A stretch of 6,521 nucleotides of DNA from CAYFUL01 sp964346375 (GTDB lineage Bacteria > Bacillota > Clostridia > Tissierellales > Peptoniphilaceae). The position numbers and the translations under genes were made by a program. This document shows, in pieces, positions 1 through 6,376 of this stretch (positions within the stretch are counted from its first letter, which is position 1; each line of letters begins with the position of its first letter). The stretch is taken from positions 1 to 6,521 of the forward strand of contig CAYFUL010000071.1 of NCBI GenBank assembly GCA_964346375.1, written 5' to 3'. Below the pieces are notes generated by a model. That model did not search any database, was not told the DNA's origin, and was given only the letters and a program-made list of their open reading frames with translations.

Positions 1-530
1 TCCAAGCAACGGCAACTACTGTTCACTCAGTACGTCAAGGAATGTGGGGAGTATTTGAAGTATTTATGCATACTATTGTAATCTGTACAATGACTTCCCT
101 AGTAATACTTGTAACTGATTTACAGTATAGTGGACTTCAAGGAGCCGCCCTTACTACAGAGGCATTCTCCCAAGGTTTAAAAGGTGGAGGAATTATAGTT
201 ACTATTGGTCTTACACTTTTCGCTTTCTCTACAATTTTAGGTTGGGCATTTTACGGAGAGAAATGTTGTGAATTTTTACTTGGAGTGGATTTTGCCAAGT
301 ACTATAGATTTATTTTTGTTCCAGTAGTTTATTTAGGTGCTATTGGAAGTTTAACAAGTATTTGGGACATAGCTGATACATTAAATGGATTAATGGCAAT
401 TCCAAACCTAATTGGATTAATTCTACTAAGTAAGGTTGTACTTGCAATGATGAAGGATTACTTTGATAATAGTGGAGAAATTGGACCTAATCACGATTAT
501 AAATTGGCAGTTCCAGAAAAATTTAAGTAA
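1..530 (+). CDS. Sodium:alanine/glycine symporter (AGCS family), C-terminal part, 5' truncated
   Basis: This is the last 175 codons of a membrane transporter; the reading frame is open from position 3 and the N-terminal part lies outside the window. AGCS proteins import alanine or glycine with sodium across the cytoplasmic membrane. The family is recognised from the conserved stretch HSVRQGMWGVFEVF near the truncated start (family form HPVRQGLxGxFExF), then ICTMTSLVIL in a membrane helix, and the GWAFYGEKC motif at about residues 80-88 of the fragment. Four hydrophobic segments are visible at about residues 22-40, 62-83, 104-120 and 131-150, followed by a short polar tail ending in PEKFK. The ATG at position 42 is an internal methionine, since the conserved family sequence continues upstream of it. 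The gene converges on ftsH and ends in its own terminator. The family is clear; the exact substrate and cation cannot be decided from this part. Confidence 0.93.
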   Translation, partial: QATATTVHSVRQGMWGVFEVFMHTIVICTMTSLVILVTDLQYSGLQGAALTTEAFSQGLKGGGIIVTIGLTLFAFSTILGWAFYGEKCCEFLLGVDFAKYYRFIFVPVVYLGAIGSLTSIWDIADTLNGLMAIPNLIGLILLSKVVLAMMKDYFDNSGEIGPNHDYKLAVPEKFK

Positions 531-534
531 AAAT

Positions 535-587
535 AAAAGGCAAACTACTTTTAATAAGTGGCTTGCCTTTTTTATTTTATTTTTAGA
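535..587 (+). terminator. Intrinsic terminator of the symporter gene, probably bidirectional
   Basis: It starts 4 bases after the symporter stop. The outer stem AAAGGCAA (536-543) pairs with TTGCCTTT (563-570). After one A/C mismatch, the inner stem CTACTT (545-550) pairs with AAGTGG (556-561) with one G-U pair, closing on a 5-base loop. A T-rich tract (571-585) follows. On the other strand the stem is followed by TTTTATTTTTA, so it can also stop minus-strand transcripts that pass the ftsH terminator. Confidence 0.92.
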
Positions 588-603
588 AACCTTATAATCC
601 GAA

Positions 604-660
604 TTACACTTTATCAAATTCTTCCTGTGTAATTACTCCTGCTCCTAAAACTTTTCTGAT
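604..660 (-). pseudogene. Possible decayed SHOCT-domain gene remnant
   Basis: Read on the minus strand, these 18 codons plus a stop give IRKVLGAGVITQEEFDKV. This resembles the C-terminal half of the SHOCT domain, a short helical module found at the ends of many bacterial proteins, whose family pattern is roughly LxxLLdxGvITqEEFdxxK. An in-frame TAA lies immediately upstream (661-663), there is no start codon or ribosome binding site, and the ftsH terminator begins about 30 bases further upstream. It is therefore not an expressed gene on its own. The likely reading is the last trace of a gene that was deleted or replaced between ftsH and the symporter. The match is to a short motif, so chance resemblance cannot be excluded, but the run GVITQEEFDK is very characteristic. 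Confidence 0.5.
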
Positions 661-689
661 TTAAAAATTTTTTTTCTCCAACAAAATTA

Positions 690-726
690 CACAAAAAAAC
701 TGTTGTAGAATACTCCACAACAGTTT
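690..726 (-). terminator. Intrinsic terminator after ftsH (end of the minus-strand operon)
   Basis: It begins 5 bases past the ftsH stop. On the minus strand AAACTGTTGT pairs perfectly with ACAACAGTTT (697-706 with 717-726 in plus coordinates). The inner GGA/TCT can add three more pairs, one of them G-U, around a GTAT loop. A run of T follows (plus-strand A at 693-699). Confidence 0.92.
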
Positions 727-730
727 AATT

Positions 731-2638
731 TTATTCGTCTTTTTCTATTATCTTCTTTGCCTCTTCTGAAAGGTCCTCTTTTTCTATTTTAATATTTGAA
801 TCATACTCACTTTTTTCAAGTACTTCCCCTTTAAAAAGTCTTTCAAATTCATCCTTATCAATAGTTTCCTTTTCAAGAAGTGCATCAGAAACTCTTAGTA
901 GCTTGTCCATATTATCAGTAAGCAATTTTTTCGCCTTGTTATATGCATCATCAACTAGAGCGTGGATTTCTTGATCAATAGTCGCCGCAGTTACTTCTGA
1001 ATAGTTTTTAGTTCTACCAAAATCTCTACCAACAAATACCTGGTCCTCGTCGCTACCATAATTTATAGTACCAAGCTTAGAACTCATACCAAATTGAGTT
1101 ACCATTGCCCTTGCAATTGCCGTAGCCCTTTCAATATCATTTGATGCTCCAGTGGAAATATCGTCAAGAACTAATGACTCAGCAACTCTACCACCAAGTA
1201 GGGAAACAAGTCTATCCTCCATTTCACCCTTAGTCATAAAATTAGTATCATCCTCTGGAATATATGCAGTAAATCCTCCCGCCATTCCCCTTGGAATAAT
1301 GGTAATCATATGGACTGGGTCGTGGTTATCTAAAAATTTAGATACTACTGCATGTCCTGCCTCGTGAACTGCAGTAAGCTTTCTCTCCTTTTCGCTTACT
1401 ACCTTGCTCTTCTTAGCAGGGCCTGCCTCAACTTTTAATGTTGCCTCTTCAATATCTGTCATTTCAATTTCTTTTTTATTGTTTCTAGCTGCAAGAAGTG
1501 CCGCTTCGTTCATTAGGTTTTCAAGATCCGCCGGAGTAAATCCTGGAGTGGTCTTTGCAATATTTTTTAGGTTTACATCTTCTGATAGAGGTTTTTTCTT
1601 AGAGTGGATTTTTAAAATCTCCTCTCTTCCTCTAACATCTGGTCTGCCAATATAAACAGTTCTATCAAATCTACCTGGTCTAAGTAGTGCAGGGTCTAGT
1701 ATGTCCTTTCTATTAGTTGCTGCCATAACTATAACACCTTCGTTAGTACCAAAGCCATCCATCTCAACTAATAGTTGGTTTAAAGTCTGCTCCCTTTCGT
1801 CATGGCCACCACCAAGTCCTGCGCCACGTCTTCTACCTACTGCGTCTATTTCGTCTATAAATATAATACATGGGGCATTTTTCTTTGCAGTTTCAAATAA
1901 ATCCCTTACTCTACTTGCACCAACCCCTACAAACATTTCAACAAAATCAGATCCACTCATTATAAAAAATGGAACTCCAGCTTCTCCTGCAACTGCCTTT
2001 GAAATATAGGTCTTTCCAGTTCCCGGAGGACCAATTAGTAGTACTCCCTTTGGAATTCTAGCGCCCATTTCCACAAATTTCTTTGGAGATTTTAAAAAGT
2101 CTACAATTTCTGAAAGCTCTTCCTTCTCCTCTTGAAGACCTGCAACATCTGCAAATTTAACAAGATTTTTATCATCTCTATTAATTACCCTTGCCTTACT
2201 TTTTCCAAAGCCACTCATCTTTGAGCCACCTTGTGCTTGGGAAATTATACTGTACCAGAAAAAGGCAAAGACAACTAATATTAGAATATTTGGAAGTAAA
2301 TCCAAGTAAAGTGGTCTCTCCTTAATTGGAACTCCTGAAACGGAAACATCTCCATTTTCAACCTTGTCCTTTAAATAGTTATCATAAAAATCTACTCTAG
2401 CCTCATCAGGAATTACAGATTTAATTATTCCACCATCTTTAAGTTCAATTAAAGCAACTCTATTATCTCCAAGTTCAACGCTTTTTACCTCGTTTTTATC
2501 TAGCTTAGATACAAATTCAGTAAAATTTATCTCATTTACACTTTCAGTCGTCGGCCCAAAAAATCTAAGGGAAACTAAAAGTAGTACAATGAGAAGTATA
2601 TAAAATGCAGCGCCACCTCTTAATCTTTTCAAATACAT
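731..2638 (-). CDS. ftsH: ATP-dependent zinc metalloprotease FtsH
   Basis: This membrane-anchored AAA+ protease extracts and degrades misfolded membrane proteins and short-lived regulators. At 635 residues it has normal family length. In order it shows: a first membrane helix (about 11-28), an extracytoplasmic domain (29-110), a second helix (about 112-133), and the AAA module. The module has Walker A GPPGTGKT (203-210), pore loop MFVGVGASR (235-243), Walker B IIFIDEID (258-265) and the second region of homology with arginine fingers R320 and R323. The zinc protease domain follows, with HEAGH at 425-429 and the likely third zinc ligand D501 in SNDIERAT. The tail after residue 600 is charged and variable. 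All key residues are present. The ATG start has the purine-rich GAGGG touching it; the TTG two codons later (2630-2632) would sit 7 bases from GAGG and may be the true start. The gene is last in the operon, 36 bp after hpt, with its own likely promoter. Confidence 0.98.
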   Translation of the reverse strand: MYLKRLRGGAAFYILLIVLLLVSLRFFGPTTESVNEINFTEFVSKLDKNEVKSVELGDNRVALIELKDGGIIKSVIPDEARVDFYDNYLKDKVENGDVSVSGVPIKERPLYLDLLPNILILVVFAFFWYSIISQAQGGSKMSGFGKSKARVINRDDKNLVKFADVAGLQEEKEELSEIVDFLKSPKKFVEMGARIPKGVLLIGPPGTGKTYISKAVAGEAGVPFFIMSGSDFVEMFVGVGASRVRDLFETAKKNAPCIIFIDEIDAVGRRRGAGLGGGHDEREQTLNQLLVEMDGFGTNEGVIVMAATNRKDILDPALLRPGRFDRTVYIGRPDVRGREEILKIHSKKKPLSEDVNLKNIAKTTPGFTPADLENLMNEAALLAARNNKKEIEMTDIEEATLKVEAGPAKKSKVVSEKERKLTAVHEAGHAVVSKFLDNHDPVHMITIIPRGMAGGFTAYIPEDDTNFMTKGEMEDRLVSLLGGRVAESLVLDDISTGASNDIERATAIARAMVTQFGMSSKLGTINYGSDEDQVFVGRDFGRTKNYSEVTAATIDQEIHALVDDAYNKAKKLLTDNMDKLLRVSDALLEKETIDKDEFERLFKGEVLEKSEYDSNIKIEKEDLSEEAKKIIEKDE

Positions 2639-2655
2639 CCCTCACTTTCACTTAT

Positions 2656-2684
2656 ATTATACCAATTATCTGTCTTATTCTCCA
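2656..2684 (-). promoter_or_regulatory. Likely promoter for ftsH
   Basis: A perfect -10 box TATAAT (2656-2661) is preceded by TGG, giving an extended -10 element. A weak -35 box, TGGAGA (2679-2684), lies 17 bases upstream and overlaps the hpt stop codon. There is no terminator between hpt and ftsH, so ftsH is probably transcribed both from here and by read-through. A second TATAAT at 2684-2689 inside the end of hpt has no convincing -35 partner. Confidence 0.6.
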
Positions 2685-3199
2685 TTATATACCCCAATAT
2701 ATGGAAGGTTTCTAAACTTTTCGTTATGGTCCATACCATATCCAATTGCAAACTTATCCTCGATTTTAAATCCTGTATATTTTACATCTACATCAATTTT
2801 TCTTCTCTTTGGCTTAGATAGAAAAGTCGCAATGGAAACGGAATTTGCCCCTCTAGTTTTAAAAAGCTCAACTAATCTACTAAGTGTAATTCCTGTATCA
2901 ATAATATCCTCAACAATAAGTACGTCCTTACCTACAACAGAGGTATCTAAATCCTTTACTATTTTTACATCTCCAGAGGTATAGGTTCCATCGTAGGAAG
3001 AAACTGCCATAAAATCAATTTCAAGAGGTAGGTCAATTTCCTTTATTAAATCAGACATAAAGGCAATAGCCCCCTTTAATATACAGATACATAGTAAATT
3101 TTTACCCCTATAGTCCTCTGTAATTTCCCTTCCAAGTTCCTTTACCTTTTCATCTATTTCCTCTCTTGAAAATAGTACTTCACTAATATATTCTTTCAT
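2675..3199 (-). CDS. hpt: Hypoxanthine (guanine) phosphoribosyltransferase
   Basis: This cytoplasmic purine-salvage enzyme joins hypoxanthine or guanine to PRPP, giving IMP or GMP and pyrophosphate. At 174 residues it has normal length for the bacterial family. Visible signatures are the pyrophosphate loop LKG (41-43), the flexible catalytic loop beginning SSY (67-69), and the PRPP-binding motif VLIVEDIIDTGITL (93-106) with D101 as the presumed general base. The purine-recognition region is KFAIGYGMDHNEKFRNLPYIG (149-169), with F150 and D157 in the positions that stack on and contact the base. The ATG has a good Shine-Dalgarno sequence, GGGAGG, about 4 bases upstream inside the end of tilS. 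The gene overlaps tilS by 17 bp in another frame, so the two are very probably translationally linked. The tilS-hpt-ftsH order is the same as in Bacillus. No key residue is missing. Confidence 0.96.
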   Translation of the reverse strand: MKEYISEVLFSREEIDEKVKELGREITEDYRGKNLLCICILKGAIAFMSDLIKEIDLPLEIDFMAVSSYDGTYTSGDVKIVKDLDTSVVGKDVLIVEDIIDTGITLSRLVELFKTRGANSVSIATFLSKPKRRKIDVDVKYTGFKIEDKFAIGYGMDHNEKFRNLPYIGVYNGE

Positions 3200-4514
3200 C
3201 TTTCCTCCCTATATAAAGAATTTTTTCAGTATTTTCGTCAACTTTTACCCTATGGTCCATTCTATAACCAACTATCCAGAGAATCTTTTCCTCGTCGCGA
3301 ATAATTGGTATGGAATCTCTTAAATACTTGGGAATTTTTTCATCAATAAAGAAGTCCTTCAACTTCTTACTGCCCTTAAAATTTATAGGGTTAAATCTAT
3401 CTCCAACTCTTCTAGAAGTTACAGAAAGTCCCCCAAAAATCTTATTGGCATCTACTGCAATATACTCTCCAGAAATTGGAGTAGTGGAAATAATAAAATC
3501 TCCAAAATCTGTAGGATTTATTCCAATTTTAAGTGTAGAGGAATTAAATTGCAACTTTTTTCTAGACCTAATAATAAGTTTACCATAACTACTTATGGCT
3601 TCAAGGTTTTTTGGTAGGTCAATTTTTAATCCAGTACCAGAATTTACAAGTTCCAACATTGCCTCATAGTGGTATGAGTAAAAACCAGACTCACTTCCTA
3701 AAATAGACTCAATAGCAAGTCCAAAAGATCTCTTTGAAATTGAAGGGTGAAGTGATTTTAAAATCTCCCTATCTAGTTCAACTTCGTCCTCTGTAATATA
3801 TGAAATCTCCCTATAAATTTTAGCAGCTTCACTATCTAGGTAGTCTGAATCCTCCCTTGCATTTTCAGATAGAGTATATAGGGCAGAGTCAATATTTTCA
3901 TTGTACTCTCTTAGCCTTGGTAGTAGATCTAGTCTAATTTTATTTCTAGTATAGATTGGCAGAAAATTAGTTTCATCATCCATGTATTCATATCCATTTT
4001 GAACTAGATACTCTATAATTTCCTCCCTCTTAATATTTAGAATAGGTCTAATTAAATCTCCCCTTTTAAAATCCATTCCCCTTAGTCCTCTAATACCTGT
4101 ACCTCTAATAATTCTATGTAGTAGAGTTTCAACTTGGTCCGAATAATTATGGGCAAGGGCAATTTTACTTCCCTTTGCAATTTCTCTAAAAAAACCGTAG
4201 CGCATTAATCTCCCCGCCTCTTCTGAGGAAATTTTTAGCTCTCTACCAAGTTCATCCATACTCTTTTTTAAAAGGTGAAATTCCAAATTATACTCTTTGC
4301 AAAGTTTTTTTACAAATTCCTCGTCCCTTGAAGCAGTTTCTCTAGCTAAATGGTTTATATGACAGACTACCAACTCTAAATTATATGTATCCTTAATTTC
4401 TAAAAATCTATGTAGAAGATACAAAGAGTCTGCTCCACCAGAAACTCCAAGAATAATTCTATCTCCAAAATCTATTAAATTGTATTTTTGTAAGTTGTCT
4501 AAAAATTTCTCCAT
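3183..4514 (-). CDS. tilS: tRNA(Ile)-lysidine synthetase TilS
   Basis: TilS uses ATP and lysine to turn the wobble cytidine of the CAU-anticodon tRNA-Ile into lysidine, so that it reads AUA and is charged with isoleucine. The enzyme is normally essential, and AUA codons are used in this window. At 443 residues it has all three parts of the long form. The N-terminal PP-loop ATPase has SGGADS at 25-30 and the second signature AHNYSDQVETLLHR at 121-134, followed by RGTGIRGLRGM. A variable middle region follows. The C-terminal TilS domain covers about 360-436, with SRRVGDRFNP and GSKKLKDFFIDEKIP. The start is fixed by the domain, since no other ATG, GTG or TTG lies early in the frame. It has no Shine-Dalgarno sequence: a terminator-like hairpin fills the gap to the upstream S1 gene and its T-run ends 5 bases from the ATG. 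How translation begins is therefore unclear. Confidence 0.96.
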   Translation of the reverse strand: MEKFLDNLQKYNLIDFGDRIILGVSGGADSLYLLHRFLEIKDTYNLELVVCHINHLARETASRDEEFVKKLCKEYNLEFHLLKKSMDELGRELKISSEEAGRLMRYGFFREIAKGSKIALAHNYSDQVETLLHRIIRGTGIRGLRGMDFKRGDLIRPILNIKREEIIEYLVQNGYEYMDDETNFLPIYTRNKIRLDLLPRLREYNENIDSALYTLSENAREDSDYLDSEAAKIYREISYITEDEVELDREILKSLHPSISKRSFGLAIESILGSESGFYSYHYEAMLELVNSGTGLKIDLPKNLEAISSYGKLIIRSRKKLQFNSSTLKIGINPTDFGDFIISTTPISGEYIAVDANKIFGGLSVTSRRVGDRFNPINFKGSKKLKDFFIDEKIPKYLRDSIPIIRDEEKILWIVGYRMDHRVKVDENTEKILYIGRKDERIY

Positions 4515-4519
4515 AATTG

Positions 4520-4545
4520 AAAAAAGTGATAGAACCCTATCACTT
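4520..4545 (-). terminator. Terminator-like hairpin directly before tilS
   Basis: On the minus strand AAGTGATAG and CTATCACTT form a perfect 9-bp stem (4537-4545 with 4524-4532) around a GGTT loop. Two stem T bases plus four more make a six-T run (4520-4525). It starts 2 bases after the S1-gene stop and ends 5 bases before the tilS ATG. It could end most transcripts here, act as an attenuator, or affect tilS translation. Confidence 0.8.
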
Positions 4546-4547
4546 AC

Positions 4548-4943
4548 TCATCTCCTTGATCTATGACCTGAAGTCTTTTGATTAGTTCTTGACCTAATGG
4601 ACTCAAGTTTTTCATTACTATCCTTTAAATACTTGGAGAGTTTATCCTCAAAGGAACTACTAAACTCTTCCTCTCTTTTAAATTCTACTGGAGCAGGTTT
4701 TACAGGTTTAGGCATTGCCTGTTTAATAGAAAGGCTCATCTTTCCATTTTCATCAATAGATAAAATCTTTACCTTTACTTCTTGACCCTTTTTTAAAACT
4801 TCCTCCACACTTTCTACATAAGAATTGGATATTTCTGAAATATGAACAAGACCACTTGATTTATCTGGAAGTTCTACAAATGCTCCAAATTTTACAAGTC
4901 CTGTCACTGTACCATCGACGATTTCATCCTTAGCTAAAGCCAT
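4548..4943 (-). CDS. yabR: S1 RNA-binding domain protein, YabR-like
   Basis: This is a 131-residue cytoplasmic protein with one S1 (OB-fold) RNA-binding domain at about residues 6-75. It shows the usual pattern GTVTGLVKFGAFVEL, then GLVHISEIS (31-39) and VKVKILSIDENGKMSLSIK (56-74). The rest is a proline-rich linker (78-85), a charged helical stretch, and a basic tail ending HRSRR that may add RNA contacts. Relatives (YabR, general stress protein 13, CvfD) bind ribosomes or RNA and act as post-transcriptional regulators or stress proteins; the exact role here is unknown. The symbol rests on synteny, since yabR lies between divIC and the tilS block in Bacillus subtilis. Translation starts from an ATG with AGGAGG 5 bases upstream, and this site overlaps the divIC stop codon, which indicates coupling. 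The last codons contain AGGAGA just before the stop, too far from tilS and cut off from it by the hairpin. Confidence 0.88.
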   Translation of the reverse strand: MALAKDEIVDGTVTGLVKFGAFVELPDKSSGLVHISEISNSYVESVEEVLKKGQEVKVKILSIDENGKMSLSIKQAMPKPVKPAPVEFKREEEFSSSFEDKLSKYLKDSNEKLESIRSRTNQKTSGHRSRR

Positions 4944-4952
4944 TAATTCCTC

Positions 4953-5258
4953 CTAATTTTCATTATTTTGGATTTTTTTATCCTTATCAATATAGATAAT
5001 CTCTCTAGGCTTTACCATTCCGTATTCATCCCTTGCAACACGTTCTATAAACTCAGCAGAATCAGATTCAGATATTTCGTTTTTTAAATTCTCAATATCC
5101 TCATTAAGCTTTGAAATTTTTTCTTCATTCCTTGAAATTTCCTTTAATCTCTCTGCACGAGTATTAAGATTCGTAGATATGACAAAACCGCCGTATAAAA
5201 CGGCTACTAGAATAATAATGGTATATATGATTGGAAATTTTGTTTTCTCCTCGCTCAT
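4953..5258 (-). CDS. divIC: Cell division protein DivIC/FtsB family
   Basis: This is a 101-residue bitopic membrane protein of the septum formation initiator family, which joins FtsL and DivIB/FtsQ in the divisome. It has a short cytoplasmic N-terminus, one membrane helix (about 8-29), then an extracytoplasmic coiled coil (about 32-64, LKEISRNEEKISKLNEDIENLK). The conserved globular end follows, with EFIERVARDEYGMVKPREIIYI (69-90), the hallmark of the family. Start choice: an ATG 15 bases further upstream (5271-5273) is in frame, but GGAGG lies 8 bases before the ATG at 5256-5258, while nothing suitable precedes the other. That GGAGG is buried in the hairpin described at 5259-5307. The gene follows rqcP by 58 bp and yabR follows 9 bp later, as in the Bacillus yabO-yabP-yabQ-divIC-yabR cluster but without yabP and yabQ. 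FtsB would be an equivalent name. Confidence 0.92.
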   Translation of the reverse strand: MSEEKTKFPIIYTIIILVAVLYGGFVISTNLNTRAERLKEISRNEEKISKLNEDIENLKNEISESDSAEFIERVARDEYGMVKPREIIYIDKDKKIQNNEN

Positions 5259-5307
5259 AAAAAAATCCTCCATTCAATGTAATTATTACATTTTATGAAG
5301 GATTTTT
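5259..5307 (-). terminator. Hairpin covering the divIC ribosome binding site, terminator-like
   Basis: The outer arms (5261-5269 and 5299-5307) pair AAAAATCCT with AGGATTTTT. A 3-bp step and a 7-bp inner stem AATGTAA/TTACATT (5276-5282 with 5286-5292) close on a three-base loop. On the minus strand the downstream arm contains GGAGG, the divIC Shine-Dalgarno sequence, and runs into seven T bases that touch the divIC ATG. It may terminate transcripts from upstream, hide the ribosome site, or both. Confidence 0.7.
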
Positions 5308-5310
5308 CAA
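5282..5310 (-). promoter_or_regulatory. Candidate divIC promoter nested in the hairpin
   Basis: TTGAAA (5305-5310, 5 of 6 to consensus) lies 17 bases from AATAAT (5282-5287, 5 of 6), which is preceded by TGT, an extended -10 element. Transcription would begin near 5274-5275, after the upstream arm of the hairpin. Such a transcript could not form the full hairpin and would leave GGAGG free. Confidence 0.55.
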
Positions 5311-5316
5311 GTATAT

Positions 5317-5556
5317 TTAAAGTTTTTCGTATAGGCTTTCGGCATCAGCCTTGCCTACAATTTCTTTAGTGTCTAAAACTCTTACACTAATGTCCCCTTT
5401 ACCAAATGAAATAGTAATAATATCTCCAATTTTTACTTCATCAGATGGCTTAGCAACTTTTTCATTTAATAGAACTCTCCCCGTTTCACAAGCTTCTTTT
5501 GCAACGGTTCTTCTCTTAATTAATCTGGAGTTCTTTAAAAATTTATCCATTCTCAT
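5317..5556 (-). CDS. rqcP: RqcP (YabO), S4-domain ribosome quality-control factor
   Basis: This is a 79-residue RNA-binding protein with one S4 domain filling about residues 1-60: MRMDKFLKNSRLIKRRTVAKE, then GRVLLNEKVAKPSDEVKIGDIITISFG. It closely follows the Bacillus YabO/RqcP pattern (MRLDKFLKVSRLIKRRTLAKE). In the known family it works with RqcH and tRNA-Ala on stalled 50S subunits to add alanine tails to blocked nascent chains. An Hsp15-type heat-shock role is the alternative reading, but this length and context fit RqcP better. The first of two nearby ATGs is chosen because AGGTGA lies about 4 bases before it; the second (MDK) would be further from that site. The gene begins 8 bp after the J-domain gene, so the two are co-transcribed. 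Its first bases are part of the 55-bp repeat found again at the right edge. Confidence 0.93.
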   Translation of the reverse strand: MRMDKFLKNSRLIKRRTVAKEACETGRVLLNEKVAKPSDEVKIGDIITISFGKGDISVRVLDTKEIVGKADAESLYEKL

Positions 5557-5596
5557 TAAATCACCTACTGGTTTGTCATAGACTTATATCTATTAA
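5542..5596. repeat. 55-bp direct repeat, copy 1 (dnaJ end / rqcP start)
   Basis: This segment covers the last codons of the J-domain gene, the 8-bp gap with the rqcP ribosome site, and the first five codons of rqcP. It is identical to 6467-6521. The copies are 925 bp apart and differ from the first base outside the left boundary (A at 5541, T at 6466). Confidence 0.95.
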
Positions 5597-6290
5597 TATT
5601 TTCGTCTGATAGAAATTCATAGGCTGCATTAATTTTTTGAAACATTTCCGTAGAATTTTCAGACTTATTTATATCTGGATGGTACTTCTTTGCCATCTTC
5701 TTATAGGCAAGTTTAATCTCATATTTATCTGCCGTTGTAGGTACGCCTAAAAGATCACATGCCCCTTTGTACTGGGATATAAAATCTCCTCCCGGTTGGT
5801 ACCCAGAGTATCCCCCTTGGTTTTGTGAACCACTATAACCTCCACCATAGTAACCTCCTTGATTCTGGAAGTCTTTAAAAAAGTCGTCAAATTGGTCACT
5901 TGTGGTATAGGTCCAAGTAAATCCACCACCTAGGTCGTTAAAAATATCTTCCCATCTTCTCTGTTGTTCTTCCGTCTTTAAGCTACTGTTTGCGTGAATA
6001 AACACCATTACAAAAGTTAATAACCATACAATTGGAAAGCTATTTGATAAAAGGTTGAAATCTATAAGTCTTCCTATTAATACAAAGACGAGAGAAAACA
6101 ATGTAGCTGTTGAAAAAGCTGTTTTTATTGCCCTATAAGATACAAATCTTGAAAGAATAGGGTCTATTAAAATTACATATAACAAGGCGTATCCTACAGC
6201 CTTGCCTATCGTTTGCGTAAGTGAACCTATTAAAGCTAATAACACTACTGGTACAAATAAATTTCCAGTTAACATTTTTCTCTTTTCCAT
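5565..6290 (-). CDS. Membrane-anchored protein with C-terminal J domain
   Basis: This 241-residue protein has four hydrophobic segments (about 11-29, 33-50, 59-76, 84-100). A polar region with FDDFFKDF at 134-141 and a glycine/tyrosine-rich stretch follow (143-168, with QNQGGY occurring twice, at 142 and 156). The J domain is at the C-terminus (about 176-236), with the essential HPD at 204-206 and YKKMAKKYHPD, MFQKINAAYEFLSD as in DnaJ. J domains stimulate the ATPase of DnaK; here the domain would be tethered at the membrane, probably facing the cytoplasm. It lacks the zinc-finger and substrate-binding parts of true DnaJ, so no dnaJ symbol is given. The ATG at 6288-6290 is chosen because AGGAGG lies 6 bases upstream (6297-6302); a longer frame to 6347 overlaps the promoter. 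It is the first gene of the operon, 8 bp before rqcP. The client is unknown. Confidence 0.88.
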   Translation of the reverse strand: MEKRKMLTGNLFVPVVLLALIGSLTQTIGKAVGYALLYVILIDPILSRFVSYRAIKTAFSTATLFSLVFVLIGRLIDFNLLSNSFPIVWLLTFVMVFIHANSSLKTEEQQRRWEDIFNDLGGGFTWTYTTSDQFDDFFKDFQNQGGYYGGGYSGSQNQGGYSGYQPGGDFISQYKGACDLLGVPTTADKYEIKLAYKKMAKKYHPDINKSENSTEMFQKINAAYEFLSDENINRYKSMTNQ

Positions 6291-6317
6291 AGAACACCTC
6301 CTATTCTTTATATTTAT

Positions 6318-6347
6318 ATTATAACAAAATATGGGCAGTTTATACAA
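6318..6347 (-). promoter_or_regulatory. Promoter of the J-domain/rqcP operon
   Basis: A perfect TATAAT (6318-6323) lies 18 bases downstream of a weak -35 box TTGTAT (6342-6347). The start site would be near 6311, giving a leader of about 20 bases that carries AGGAGG before the ATG at 6290. No other good promoter is seen before the first gene. Confidence 0.6.
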
Positions 6348-6376
6348 ACAGTAAAAAGCAAGTTTCTTTTTGAGTG

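Noticed and set aside
426..617. A 63-codon minus-strand frame overlapping the symporter end and its terminator
   Set aside because: It runs antisense through a conserved coding end and a terminator hairpin, has no ribosome site, and gives a low-complexity Lys/Leu/Ile sequence. The SHOCT-like remnant is in a different frame.
1152..2009. Three plus-strand frames of 71-102 codons opposite ftsH
   Set aside because: They are mirror frames of a highly conserved coding region, with serine-rich translations and no ribosome site or family resemblance.
3310..4785. Plus-strand frames opposite tilS and the S1 gene
   Set aside because: They are antisense shadows of well-recognised genes, without start signals or recognisable domains.
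5271..5273. Upstream ATG as the divIC start, adding five residues
   Set aside because: It lies inside the hairpin without a ribosome site of its own, and the added residues are encoded by the Shine-Dalgarno sequence and T-run of the better start.
5795..5870. Glycine/tyrosine repeat of the J-domain gene as a DNA tandem repeat or CRISPR-like array
   Set aside because: The repeat is seen in the protein only. At DNA level the units differ and are too short and irregular for an array.
6291..6347. Longer N-terminus for the J-domain protein (19 extra residues)
   Set aside because: The extra codons cover the -10 and -35 boxes and the AGGAGG site, and the added sequence does not look like a signal or a conserved start.
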